Below, piece after piece: positions 21,201 to 32,465 of a DNA stretch of 64,000 bases. Every line of letters begins with the position of its first letter. The first letter of the stretch is position 1. The position numbers and the translations under genes were made by a program. This stretch comes from Cannabis sativa (Eukaryota > Streptophyta > Magnoliopsida > Rosales > Cannabaceae). The stretch is taken from positions 10,876,041-10,940,040 of the forward strand of contig NC_083606.1 in NCBI RefSeq assembly GCF_029168945.1, read 5' to 3'. The notes below the pieces were generated by a model, which was not told the origin of the DNA, did no database searches, and worked only from the letters and a program-made list of their open reading frames with translations.

Positions 21201-21851
21201 AAAAAAAATATATATATATATTTTTTAAGTATTTATCCCAATTTTTGTGATATTTGGACTCCATTCTCTCCTTCCAACACCGGAATCCTGAGTCCATCTC
21301 CGATTCCGGAAACGTATTCATCAGTGGATAAATTTCGTCTCTGAAAGCCTTAATTTTCTTCGTGAAAAGGGAGAGTACTCACTTGCCTTTGAGGTTCACT
21401 CTTATCTTCCATTTCAATTAATCTTCGAAATCGAAAATATTTAAGCTTTTCTTTTCTGGGATTATATCTTTTGTTAGTAAAAATTGGCTTTTCTTTTTGG
21501 GTTACTGATAGTGTAATCATGTTGACCTGACGAGGTTATTATTTTTAAGAATCACACTGTCTCAGTTAATCTGTTCTTTTTTTTTTTTTGAATACTTTTT
21601 TGTATAATTGTGTAGAATCTGTCTGTTTATTGAACATTAATTCTTGTTTTGATAATTTGGGAGTAAGAGTCTCAATTTCTAAAAGCCCAGATGTAAGCAG
21701 CTTTGAAAGGACCCTTATATGAGCTCTACTTATTAAGCTTTTTCAATGGACAATCAACGCAATGTGAAGAAGCGTATTTCGGATTGGTTTGTTTATTATT
21801 TAAAAAAAGCTATCAAATTGGACAGAATGTGTCAATCCAATTCAGAATGGG

Positions 21852-23474
21852 TTGCATAGCTTTCAATTCATGGCTTTTACATGTAACACTGCTATTCACT
21901 TGTGTTTTTGGAAGAAACTTTCTTATGTCATGCTGCCAATAAAATCTCCATGCTTGAGGTCGTTCTCTTCCCATACTTCTACTCATAAATTTGAGAGGAG
22001 AAAAAGTTTAGCTAAGGCACTCAGAGTGCTCGACATAATTAGCCCGAAAACCAGTATTGTATGTCCTCGTGAAGGCCATCTTCGCCTAATCAAGGACATT
22101 TTGAATCCAACTTCAGAACAAATTAGGCCCCAACATCTGAGCAATGATTTTGGTTTGCCTAGTTCAAGTTCATCAGACAAGATAATTGATGTGTTTGATA
22201 AGGTACTTGAATCTACTTCTGTTTTTCATCAACCTTCCCATGAGAGTTTAAGGATTGATGCAACCGTATTGTCATCTGTGTTGAGTTCATGTGCGTTCAA
22301 ACGCAATCATTGTGTTGGTGTTCAATATCATTGTGTAGCTATAAAACTTGGGTTTGTTGAAAATGTGTATGTTGGAAGTTCTCTAGTCAGTTTGTATAGC
22401 AAATGCAATGAGTTAGACAATGCTCATAGAATTTTTCTAAAAATGCCTGTGAGAAATGTAGTTTCATGGACAGCTATTATCAATGGCTTTGCACAAGAGT
22501 GGCAGATTGGTGTTTGCTTGGAGCTATTCCACTCAATGAGGATGTCAAACTTAAGACCTAATGATTTCACTTTCGCAAGTCTTCTGAGTGCTTGCTCGGG
22601 TAGTGGGGCCCTTGGACAAGGGAAGAGTCTCCATTGTCAAGCAATTCAAATGGGGTTTGATTCCCACATTCACATTTCTAACTCTCTCATCTCACTGTAT
22701 TGCAAATGTGGAACTATTGAGGATGGTTTTTACATATTTAGTACTTTACATACTAAAGATACTGTATCGTGGAACTCTATGATAGTAGGGTACGCCCAAC
22801 ATGGGCATGCTTCACAGGCGATTGGTCTATTTGAAGAAATGAAGAAGCAAAATGTGAAAGTTGATGCTATCACCTTTCTCGGTGTTCTCTCTGCATGTCG
22901 ACATGTGGGTCTCGTTAAAGAAGGTCGGTTGTATTTTAATATGATGGTTGAACATGGTGTAGAGCCAGAACTAGATCACTATTCATGTGTTGTTGATCTT
23001 CTTGGTCGAGCTGGGTTATTAGAAGAGGCTAAAAATGTCATTGCAGGGATGCCTTTTCCTCCAAATGCTGTTATTTGGGGATCTTTGCTATCATCCAGTC
23101 GGCTTCATAAGAGTGTATGGTTTGGGATTGAGGCTGCAGAGAGTAAGCTATCACTGGAACCAAGTTGTGCTGCAACCTACCTGCAATTGGCAAACCTCTA
23201 TGCTAGCGTGGGACGCTGGGATCATGCGGCTAGGATTCGAAAACTAATGAAAGATAAAGGGCTGAAAACAAGTCCAGGTTATAGTTGGATTGAAATTAAC
23301 AATGTCGTTTACAAGTTTAGAGTAGAAGATAGATCAAACACCCGAATGGTTGATGTTCTTTCAGTTCTAGACAGTTTGTCAGATCACATGGAGACGGGCT
23401 ATGACCCTAAAATGCCTGAGGAGGATACATTTCATTCTCATTTGCTCTATTATGAGGATTGCTTTGTTAAGTAG
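21852..23474 (+). CDS. Pentatricopeptide repeat (PPR) protein, PLS/E type, 540 aa
   Basis: Predicted RNA-binding PPR protein, acting in mitochondria or plastids by family. It is intronless, as most plant PPR genes are. The N-terminus (about 1-60) is rich in Ser, Arg, Lys and His with few acidic residues (SPCLRSFSSHTSTHKFERRK), fitting a targeting peptide. The start may be Met1 or the Met seven codons on (21870). PPR repeats run from about residue 135 to 405, seen as VYVGSSLVSLYSKCNELDNA, VVSWTAIINGFAQ, DTVSWNSMIVGYAQHGHASQ, ITFLGVLSACRHVGLVKEG and YSCVVDLLGRAGLLEEA. They are followed by an E domain (NAVIWGSLLSSSRLH to ATYLQLANLYA, then GYSWIEINNVVYKF) and no DYW deaminase domain. The arrangement reminds me of Arabidopsis At2g37320, but I cannot confirm orthology. 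It appears intact. Confidence 0.92.
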   Translation: MHSFQFMAFTCNTAIHLCFWKKLSYVMLPIKSPCLRSFSSHTSTHKFERRKSLAKALRVLDIISPKTSIVCPREGHLRLIKDILNPTSEQIRPQHLSNDFGLPSSSSSDKIIDVFDKVLESTSVFHQPSHESLRIDATVLSSVLSSCAFKRNHCVGVQYHCVAIKLGFVENVYVGSSLVSLYSKCNELDNAHRIFLKMPVRNVVSWTAIINGFAQEWQIGVCLELFHSMRMSNLRPNDFTFASLLSACSGSGALGQGKSLHCQAIQMGFDSHIHISNSLISLYCKCGTIEDGFYIFSTLHTKDTVSWNSMIVGYAQHGHASQAIGLFEEMKKQNVKVDAITFLGVLSACRHVGLVKEGRLYFNMMVEHGVEPELDHYSCVVDLLGRAGLLEEAKNVIAGMPFPPNAVIWGSLLSSSRLHKSVWFGIEAAESKLSLEPSCAATYLQLANLYASVGRWDHAARIRKLMKDKGLKTSPGYSWIEINNVVYKFRVEDRSNTRMVDVLSVLDSLSDHMETGYDPKMPEEDTFHSHLLYYEDCFVK

Positions 23475-24251
23475 CAGCAATAAAAATGCAGAACTTTGGA
23501 TATTTACACGTTTGGTATGCCTTTCCAGTATATGGCATATGCTTCCTTCTTTGCTTTCATGTCTATCTGATTCCTCAGTGTTTTCGATACTGAACACTAA
23601 CAGTCACATTAAACTCTGGAACATAGAGTTGATGATTTAAATCAAAGTTTCAAACTCTGCAGAGAGCTTCCAAGTTCTGACTCAATTGTTTGTGAGTTGT
23701 GCAGTGACAAATGTTTGCCTTCAAGATTCCCAGGGGTGTCGCGAACCAACAATACAAGTCATCTTGGAAATGCGTTGGCACCACCTCTGATATAAAAGTT
23801 GAAATTTCCTTGCACATTCAGAAAGATGGATTAAACCAGTTGAGTTTGTTGGGCCATCAAGATGGAAAACGTTGAGAAAATTATATGGTCCTTGAAATTA
23901 TAAGCAGAGGAAGTAACTGTCTTACAGACAAATCTCAACAACACCAAGCGTGATAATACAATCTCAATAACATGGAATATTTCTTTGATGGAGGCATAGA
24001 GAACGACTTCGAGACAAAAACAAACTCGGCTTGTGATTAAGCTGTTCTTGGCTTTCATGTTTTCTTGTCACAGACTAACAGAAGCTAAAGTGAGGCTAAA
24101 CAAAACTTAGCAGGTACAGACCGATGATATCAACAACTATTTTATACATACATTAGCTTTTTTTTTTTTTTTTGTGCAATTTCATCTTCACAATCTGTCA
24201 AGAATTATGTCTATTGAATGTGATTCTCTGTAAGTAACAAAGTTATTCATA
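23475..24251. other. 3' flank of the PPR gene and LINE target site
   Basis: No further coding exon is recognised. The first few hundred bases are the likely 3' UTR. The direct repeat ACAAAGTTATTCATA at 24237-24251 is the left target-site copy of the neighbouring LINE. Confidence 0.5.
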
Positions 24252-24343
24252 CGTCTTGTCTTATGATATGGTTGGGTGTTTTCTCTCTAAAGTTGTGACT
24301 GTGTATTCTTATTTTAATACCTTTTATTGTGAGTTTTGTCTAA

Positions 24344-25582
24344 ATGGAAGATCAATATGCAACAATCAATTTGGGTGGGGATGAAGAGGGATATCTGATG
24401 TATGATGGAGGATTGAAGGACCTATCAGATATTGATGATTGATGGTGTTTAGTGAGTAGTTTTCTCACAGATAGAACAATCGATTTTCAAGCAATGCAGC
24501 ACAAAATGACTTCTTTATGGAGACTGGTTCATGGTTTATTTGTTAAGGAATTAGAATCGAATCCATTTTTTTTAGTTTTATCACGATATGGATATCGAAA
24601 GAGTAATGGGAAAGAGTAATGGAAGGAAGTCCCTGGACATTCGATAGGATTTCATTAGTGTTTCAAAGAATGAAGGTTGGTGATGATCCACGAGTGCTCT
24701 CTTTGAATAAGCTTGATTTCTGGGTTCAGTTATATAACATGGTTTTTAGTTTTAAATTAGCCAAGGTGGTGCGAGACATTACCAACTATATTGGGGAGTT
24801 TGTCGAAACTGATCCCAATAATTTCACTAGGGTTTGGAGAGATTATTTACGTGTGCAAGTTTCGGTTTGAGTCGACTTACCCCTAAAGAGAAGAATGAAG
24901 TTAGAGATGACTAATGGTTTGATGTGCTGGGCTAATTTAAATATGAAGATCTAACAATCTTTTGCTTTGTTTGTGGTATATTTGGCCATTCAGAGCGGTT
25001 TTGTGAAAATGTCTTTGATACACAACAACATCTATTAGTCAAACCATATGGGATGGAGATGAAAGCACCACTAAGGAGAAGGAATGACACCATTGGAGCG
25101 AAGTGGTTTCGGCTTAGAATAGCTACAAAAAATGGCCTTTCTACATCGAAGAGACAATTGGGAACGGAGGTTCGGCAACCCACTGAAGTTAATGCTAACG
25201 TCTTGATAGATTGCCAACAATCAAGGGATTTTAGGCTCTAAATTTTCAAAAATATTGGATAGAGATTGGAGGATCATTCTTTAGGCCAAAAGATAGTTAT
25301 TATGCCAGCTGAGTAAATAAATTCTGAAATAGGAAAATCATTATTATGAGTGGATGATGATGTGGATGCTTGTATTTTGGAAAATGGGCTTCGGTTTGTT
25401 GACCCAAAAAAGAGAGTGGATTTAGCCAACACTAATGGGCCTACTTATCTAGATGTGGAAATGGGTGGGGAGCAAAATGAAGGGGTATCTGAAGTTGATG
25501 TGGTTGTTAAGTTCATTCCTAGAGAATTAACAAAAAACTTGAATGGGGCGGGTTTTGTCTCCCAGACTCGCCAAACATTATG
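24344..25582 (+). pseudogene. LINE ORF1 remnant (DUF4283 and zinc knuckle)
   Basis: A broken reading from about 24344 shows DUF4283-type pieces: TDRTIDFQAMQHKMTSLWR, then across a frameshift EGSPWTFDRISLVFQRMK, LDFWVQLYNM and YIGEFVETD. It then continues to a CCHC knuckle CFVCGIFGHSERFC at about 24962-25003. Several stops and shifts separate these. ORF1 products of plant L1 elements bind the element RNA. Confidence 0.8.
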
Positions 25583-28500
25583 AATGTTCTAAATTGGAAT
25601 TGTCGTGTGCTTGTGAACCTATGGACATTTCAATTCCTAAAGGAGATTGTATTTCAAAAGAAACTCGATTTTATTTTTCTTTGTGAAACTAAGTGTATGA
25701 AGAATAGAGTTAGTTGGGTGGACTGTAATTTGAGCTTTGAAGGCATGTTTTGTGTAGAGGCTTAGGGAAAGGGAGGTGGACTTGCTTTACTGTGGAGGTT
25801 GGAGGGTTATTGTCATGAGCTATTTACAGAACCATATTGACCTGAATGTTACCATGAAGGATTCAAGAAATTGGCATTTGACTGGGATGAATGGTGAACC
25901 ACGAAGACACCTTTGTCACAATTCGTGGAATCTTTTCAGAGAACTTCGGGATAGAGATGATGGTCCCTGGTGTGTGATAGGGGATCTGAATAATGTTGCA
26001 AGTGCTGAAGATAAGAGAGGGGGTAACACTTATCCAAGATCGTCGATTGATGGTTTCCAACAGGTTCTCCATGAGTGTGATTTGGTGGACTTAGACTTGC
26101 TGGGTTATCCTTTCACCTGGGAGAAAAACTGGAGAAGAGATGATTGGATTGAAGTTAGACTTGATAGAGCCTTGGTTAACTCTTTTTGGTCACAACTTTT
26201 CCTAATGCCAAACTTCATAATCTTCAACATTCTCCCTCAGACCATAGCCCTATTTTTCTTGAACCATTTATTCATTTTAATTTTTTCGGCAATCGACGAT
26301 TTAGATTTGAAAACGCTTGGCTAAAGGAACCGATGTGCTATCAAATTGTTCGAGATTGTTGGGATGATTTTGTAGGTATCGAAATTGGTGAAAAAGTTAA
26401 TTCTTGTGCGGTTAAACTTCCAGAATGGGTAAAGTCGATTATTGGAAACTTAAGCAGTGTTTAAAAGATTGTAAAAATAAGCTCAATATGTTGAAGAATA
26501 AGCACGACAATGCTTCTGTTCATTAATAGAAAGAGGTAAAAAAAAAAGGTTGTTTGAGAATCTAAATTAGAGGGAGATTTTTTAGAAGCAAAGATCGAAA
26601 TAATTTTAGCTAAAAGATGGTGACCATAACAATAAGTTTTTTCATGTTGCTGCTAATACTCCTAGAAGTAATAATTTAATTTAGAAATTGAAGAATGAGT
26701 ATGGGCAGTGGGTGGATTGGGAGACATGTTTAGAGGTTAATTATTTTAATGCTCTCTTTGCTAGCTCGGGTTCAAGATTTAGAGAGGCGATCGATTGTGT
26801 GGGTACCTCGGTTACTGATGAAATGAATAAGATGTTGAATCAGCTAGTGTGTGAAGAAGAGGTTAAAAAAGTTTTGTTTCAGATGCACCTCGATAAAAGT
26901 TTGGGTCATGATGGCATGACCCCTACTTTCCATCAAAAGTGTTGGTCCATTGTTGGTGGTGATGTAGTCAAGATGGTTCAGCGATTCTTTTTAGATGGAA
27001 TGTTCCGTGATAACTGCCATGAGGCTAATGTGGTTTTGACACCAGAAAAGAAAAATCCTAGAAGTATGACAGATCTTAGGTTGATTGCTTTGTGTAACAT
27101 TTTATACAAAGTAATTACCAAGATTATGGCTAATAGAATGAAGCCTTTATAGATAGGTTCATTGCTGATACCCAAAGTGCCTTTATTTCAGGAAATTAAT
27201 CACTGACAATGTTATGGTATCTTTTGAGATTTTTCATTATTTAAAGAGAAAGAGACAAGAAAAAGATGGCTACATGGCATTTAAATTGGATATGAGCAAG
27301 GCCTATGATAGAATAGGGTGGGATTTTTTTAGAAGCAATCTTGTTAAAAATGGGATTTGCAACAAGTTGGGTGAGTTTAATTCTCAAATGTGTGACCTCA
27401 ACCACTTATTCTATTGTTCATGGAGGCCGTGAGATGGATCCAGTAGTCCCTAGAAGGGGAATCAGACAAGAAGACTCACTTTCTCTTAATATTTTCATTC
27501 TGTGTGTGGAAGGTTTGTCAGCTTAAATCAAAAAATATGAAAGGAAAAGTTGGATTCATTGGTGTAAAGTGGCAAAAGGGGCTTTGCGAGTATCGCATAT
27601 GCTATTCGCGATTGATAGTTATCTGTATTGCAAGGCAACAATAATGGAAGATTTGTGAATTCAAGAATTACTAAGAATGTTTGAATAAGCTTTGGTGCCA
27701 AAAGTTAATTTGGGGAAGTCTTCAATCTTTTTTAGTGCTAATATGGACACTAATTTAAGGAATCAAATTTGTATTTTGCTTCAGATGATGATGGAGGATG
27801 AAAACAATCGGTATTTGGGTCTTCCAAGTACAATGGAAAGAAACAAGACTGCAATTTTGGGGTATCTTAAAGAAAGGGTCAAAAAGAGGGTGCAGGATTC
27901 TAAATTTCTTTCGAAGGCTGGAAAGGAGGTTCTTATTAAAACAGTGGCTCAAGCCCTCCCTTGCTATGCCATGAGCGTGTTTCTTCTTTCTTTGGAGATC
28001 ACTATGGATATGGAACAACATATGGTGAAATTTCAGTGGAAGACTCCCAATTCTAAAGATAAAAGCATTCATTGGAAGTCTTGGGACTGTTTGTGTAGTC
28101 ATAAAATTGTTAGGGGAATGAGTTTTAGGAATCTAAGGGATTATAACCTTGCTCTTTTAGGAAAACAAAGTTGGAGGTTTTCGACTCGGCCTAATTCCTT
28201 AGTGATCGAAGTTTTCAAAGCTTGATATTTTTCAGGGGTTACTTTTCTCATGACTCAATTGGGTAATAATCCAAGTTTTGTTTGGAAAAGTATTCTAGAA
28301 ACCTAAGAGCTAGTTCGACAATGTATTAGATGGTGTGTTGGAGATGGGAAAAGCATTGTTGTAATTGGAGAGCCTTGGTTACCCGTTGATGAAAATTCCT
28401 ATGTGATCTCGGATCATCTTGCAATATCTAGTGCTACTGTTGCTAATTTAATGGTGGAAAATGGCAATGGCTAGGACTTGGAATTACTAGGTGACTTGTT

Positions 28501-29630
28501 TGAAGATAGAGATGTGGACCTTATTAAAAGAATTCTTCCACGACAATCTTCCCCTGATCAATTTTTTTGATTTTTTGAATTATCTAGCAATTTACAGTTA
28601 AAAGTGCATACAATTTGATTTAAAAGATAAAAAATAACTGGTTCAAAGTGGAGGCATCTGCTTTTTGGAAGTGCTTATGGAGCCTTAATGTTCCACTAAG
28701 GTTAAGAACCTAATGTGGGGAGGGGGCTCTCATTATTTTCATACTATGACAATGCTTTACTCTAAAAGAGTAAATGTGTGTCTTTTATGTCCGATTTGTG
28801 GCTTTGAAAATGAAACGATTTTGCATTGTTTAGTAACATGCCAGGCACTTGCAAGTTGCTTGGAGAGAGTCAGAATTGGAAATATGATTACAGATGGTAT
28901 GTCCTTCTTGAATTTGTGTGCTACAACTTTCAAGAATATAGATGACGAGAAGAGATGTTTGGTGACTTTCTATGTTGGGCTATATGGGGAGCAAGAAATG
29001 GCAAAGTTTGGAATCATAAATCTACAAACGCTTTGAATATGTATTCTTCTACTGTTAGTTTCTTTGATCAATGGAAAGCTACTCCAAATTATGGATGTTG
29101 AATCATCTCAGATTGGTTTGGTAGCCGAGGATGGAGCTGAGCAGTGGTGTGTACCGTTTGGTGATATTATCAAAGTCAACGTGGATGCAGCGATATTTGG
29201 AGAGTCTCATAGTTTTGGGGTTGGTATGGTGGCCCATGACAGCCATGGCTTCCTGCTAGAAGGGTGTACTCAGTTATTTCAAGGGGTGGTAAGGCCAGAA
29301 ATTGTAGAAGCAATAGGGGTTCTCGAAGCATTAAGTTGGATAAAGAGGAATCAATGGCAGGAAGTGTTTCTTGAAACCGACTGTTTAGTGGTGGTACAAG
29401 CATTACGAAGTTCAGTTGCAATGTTATCTTTGTTTGGTTCAATCATTGAAGAATGTGAAAATTTGCTTGTAAGTTTGGAAAATATTGTTATTTATTTTGT
29501 TAAGCGTTCAACAAACTCAGTAGCTTGTTCCTTTGCAAGAACCTCTAGTTTATATCTTGATCGCAGTTTTAGTTTGGGAAATATCCTAATCAATTTTCTA
29601 GCTTGTTTGGTACCAGAGGTTAATCTTTAA
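25580..29630 (+). pseudogene. LINE ORF2 remnant (endonuclease, reverse transcriptase, RNase H)
   Basis: Endonuclease pieces run from MNVLNWNCR (25580) through FLCETKC, WCVIGDLNN and GYPFTWEKNW to about 26300. Reverse transcriptase pieces: DKSLGHDGMTP (about 26890), a LIALCNILYKVITKIMANR block (about 27085), FKLDMSKAYDRIGWDF (about 27280) and, at about 27600, FAID where active enzymes have FADD, so a catalytic Asp is gone. A zinc-binding segment CPICGFENETILHCL lies near 28790, and an RNase H-like end (KVNVDAAIF, EIVEAIGVLEAL, ETDCLVVVQAL) at about 29170-29630. Frames break at least ten times. Confidence 0.85.
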
Positions 29631-29798
29631 TAAAGTTTGATTACCTTTTCCAAAAAAAAAAAACAAAATTATTCATAAACAACACAATTATGTAATTAGA
29701 TTTTCTTAGTTTCCTCAACTTTGAGATAATGAATTTTTGTTTAATTGATTTCATATTGAAGCTGAAAACCATTTATTGTGCATATCATTCCAATTAAT

Positions 29799-30767
29799 TA
29801 TGGTGGCATTTAGTAACAATTTTTAAATCAATTTTTTGTTTTTAAATCAAAAATATGTTTTATAAAACTGTTTTCATTTTTCAATTTTTAATTAAAAATC
29901 AATATTTTGAAAACAAAAAAAAAATTATTTTTAATATTTTTTTAAATATTTTTTTTCTTAATCAATATTTTGTTTACCGACCGGACCCGGACCCAAACCC
30001 CCCCCCCCCCCCCCACGACCCTGGCACTGAACCCGACCTGTGACCTGAACCCGAATCTGACTTCGGACTTATACCAAACTTAAATAAAATTAAAAAATGA
30101 AAATGAAAATAAACTTTGCAGAACACACTTTTATTTTCTGTTTTAAAATTAAAAAACAAAAGTAGTTACAGAACGCATTTTTGTTTTTCTAAAACAAAAA
30201 TGTTAAAATTTTACTTTCATTTTGTGATTAAAAAATTAGAAAACAAAAGTGTTACCAAACGGCACCTTAGTGTTCCGAGAAAAGAATCAAATGTTTATTC
30301 TCAAAAAAGAAAAAAATCTGAGATGGTATTCTCCAAATTTTAAAAATTTTGTTTTTGAAAAACAAAAATGCGTTCTGTAACCACTTTTGTTTTTCAATTT
30401 TAAAAACAGAAAACAAAAGTGGGTTCTGTAAAGTTCATTTTTATTTTTATTTTTTTGATTTTATTTACGTCAGGTTTAGGGCCGTGATCAGATTCAGGTT
30501 CAAGTCAGAGGTCGGGTTCAGCGCCAGGGCCGAAGGGGGGATTTGGGTCCGAGTCTAATCGATGTCCAAAATATTGATTAAGAAAAAAAAATTGTTTAAA
30601 AAAATATTGAAAGTGATTTTTTTTTTTTTAAAAAAAAAAATTTGATTCTCAATTTAAAAATTGAAAAGTAAAAACAGTTTTATAGAACGTGTTTTTGAAA
30701 AATATTTTCACTTTTTCAATTTTAAAAACAGAAAACTGATTAAAAAAGTGTTACCAAACGTCACCTA
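29799..30767. mobile_element. Foldback element 3 with C/G-rich core blocks, about 970 bp
   Basis: The left end GGTGGCATTTAGTAACA is mirrored by TGTTACCAAACGTCACC at the right end, and inner sequences are mirrored throughout: ACAAAAGTAGTTACAGAACG against CGTTCTGTAACCACTTTTGT, and a CCGGACCCGGACCC..GACCTG block against CAGAGGTCGGGTTC..GGGTCCGAG. A second terminus-like sequence, GTGTTACCAAACGGCACC, lies near the centre (about 30250-30267), suggesting two related elements head to head or an internal rearrangement. The left core has a run of 17 C (29998-30014). No coding capacity and no clear target duplication. Confidence 0.7.
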
Positions 30768-30979
30768 GATTTCTCTCTTTGTTTGTTAATTTGTTTGTTT
30801 TTTTAAATGAAAAACTCTTGTGATTTTGCACACAAACAAAACGCACACTTAATACTTGCTATTGAAGATGATGTTGTTAATGATGGAGGTTAGAAACTGA
30901 GCTGAAAAATTAGAAATCAAAACCCTAAGCTCTGACTGTGAGAAAGGTAAAAAAAATAGAGGAGGGAAGAAGAAAGGAT

Positions 30980-32465
30980 ATACTAAAATAGGGAGAAGAA
31001 AGAGAGATATGGTGAAAACGGCAGTAGAAATGACAGTTCTTAGGTTTTTATTAGTACTATTTTTAGGTTGATTTTAGTGTATTTTTAAATAGTTTTACTC
31101 TTATTTTGTGTAATTTTACGCTTTTGGTAGTTGTTATTTTGCAGGTTTAGTGTAGAAAAAAAAATAGAGAAATATTGAAAAAATATATAAAAAAAAAAGA
31201 CAAATAAATCAACTCTCGGGGCAAGAGCACAAGGATTTTAATTCAAGAAAAAAATCCAAAAGTTTCAGTGCGTTTGGAGCTCTTAAGGGGAAAAATTAAA
31301 AATAGTGGAAGAGCCCCTTAACACTACAATTCCATGTCAGGGCATTAAAAGGTCAAAATTTGACAGAGAGGATCGATTTTGACCAAGGTATGGGCGCACC
31401 TCAACACTGAATCTTAGTATTGAGGCAGAGATTCGTAAGGAGCTTGCTGCCTAAAAACTGGGGGTTAATGCCTCGACACTGATGGTTAGTATCGAGGCCC
31501 GTATATAGAAAAAATTAAGAAATATCAACATAGCACACGGGTCGCGACACTAAGGGCCCAGTGTAGCGGCCCGCCCCCTTGGAATTTGAAAATTGGATAT
31601 TTTTTCTATATTTTTTTTATCCTTTTCCGGCTATAAAAAGAAGTGGATCTTCACACTTTTCATCAAGCAATTAGAGAGTACGAGTTTGATAGAAACAAAG
31701 TGACCGAGAAGGCTTTTCAACGGAGTTTTTCAATAATTTATTATAATCTATTTTCTTCTTATGTTCTTACTTAATTTGTGTCGAATTGTTACGATAAATA
31801 AGAGTAGCTAAACAGTTATTAGGGTATTGATGGATATTATTTGACATTTGTTTATAACTTTAATATGATTTGGTTCTTCCTCAATTTTCTATGTGTTCTA
31901 TTTCATTCGTTCTTAATTCTTTTGATTGCCTGACCATCAATTAAATGTTTATAATTTTGATACGAGATTTAAAAAGTGAGTGTCAATTGTGCTATAGTGA
32001 ATATGAATAAATTTTGATATAGGACGAGAGTACTTATGTTGTTTGGATAGCTTATAGGTTTCTGTGTTTAATGTCTTTTACATGTTTAAATTTATCACGA
32101 AAGTAGAAAATTTACATGTGATTGAGATTTATATATTTGAGAAGACTATAAATTACTCGAGTAAACTTGTTATTGCATAGAAAGTAGTAATAAGAATTGA
32201 ATTATATTAGACCATAATAAATAGATATAATGGAAATCAATAACCCAAGTTCTAATCATTGTTAATTCACACATTAATTTACTTGTTTTCTATTTTTATT
32301 GCTTTTAGTTTTAATTTTCTATTAAAATTTTGATTCTACCAATAGAAGTAAAAGTGTAATTTTAACGTACTTAACTACAATTTATGTGAGTTCAATTTTA
32401 TCTGTGTGAGTAATACTTACAATAGATACGTACACTTGCGTGTTAAAATATCCACAACAGCAGTA
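30980..32465 (+). other. Probable retroelement-derived non-coding remnant
   Basis: The sequence resembles an old LTR plus leader: a CTATAAAAAG TATA-like box (about 31629-31638), then a leader with CTTAATTTGTGTCGAATTG, and an end near TCCACAACA (about 32451-32459). I cannot find a second LTR, a primer site or a target duplication, so the class is a guess. It contains three regularly spaced hairpins (31399-31568). Confidence 0.3.
31399..31568. repeat. Three hairpins spaced about 72 bp
   Basis: Hairpin 1: CCTCAACACT (31399-31408), 7-base loop, AGTATTGAGG (31416-31425). Hairpin 2: CCTCGACACT (31471-31480), 7-base loop, AGTATCGAGG (31488-31497). Hairpin 3: CGCGACACT (31543-31551), 8-base loop, AGTGTAGCG (31560-31568). 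The ACACT boxes lie 72 and 71 bp apart. The sequence between hairpins is not repeated. Confidence 0.75.

Larger units (their letters stand above)
24252..29662 (+). mobile_element. Decayed L1-type LINE, about 5.4 kb
   Basis: Non-LTR retrotransposon on the plus strand with the usual plant L1 layout: an ORF1 with DUF4283 and a CCHC knuckle, then an ORF2 with endonuclease, reverse transcriptase, zinc-binding and RNase H regions. It ends in an A-run (about 29652-29663). A 15-bp direct repeat, ACAAAGTTATTCATA (24237-24251) versus ACAAAATTATTCATA (29663-29677), with one mismatch looks like the target duplication. Many frameshifts and stops show it is dead. Internal coding parts are listed separately. 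Confidence 0.88.
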
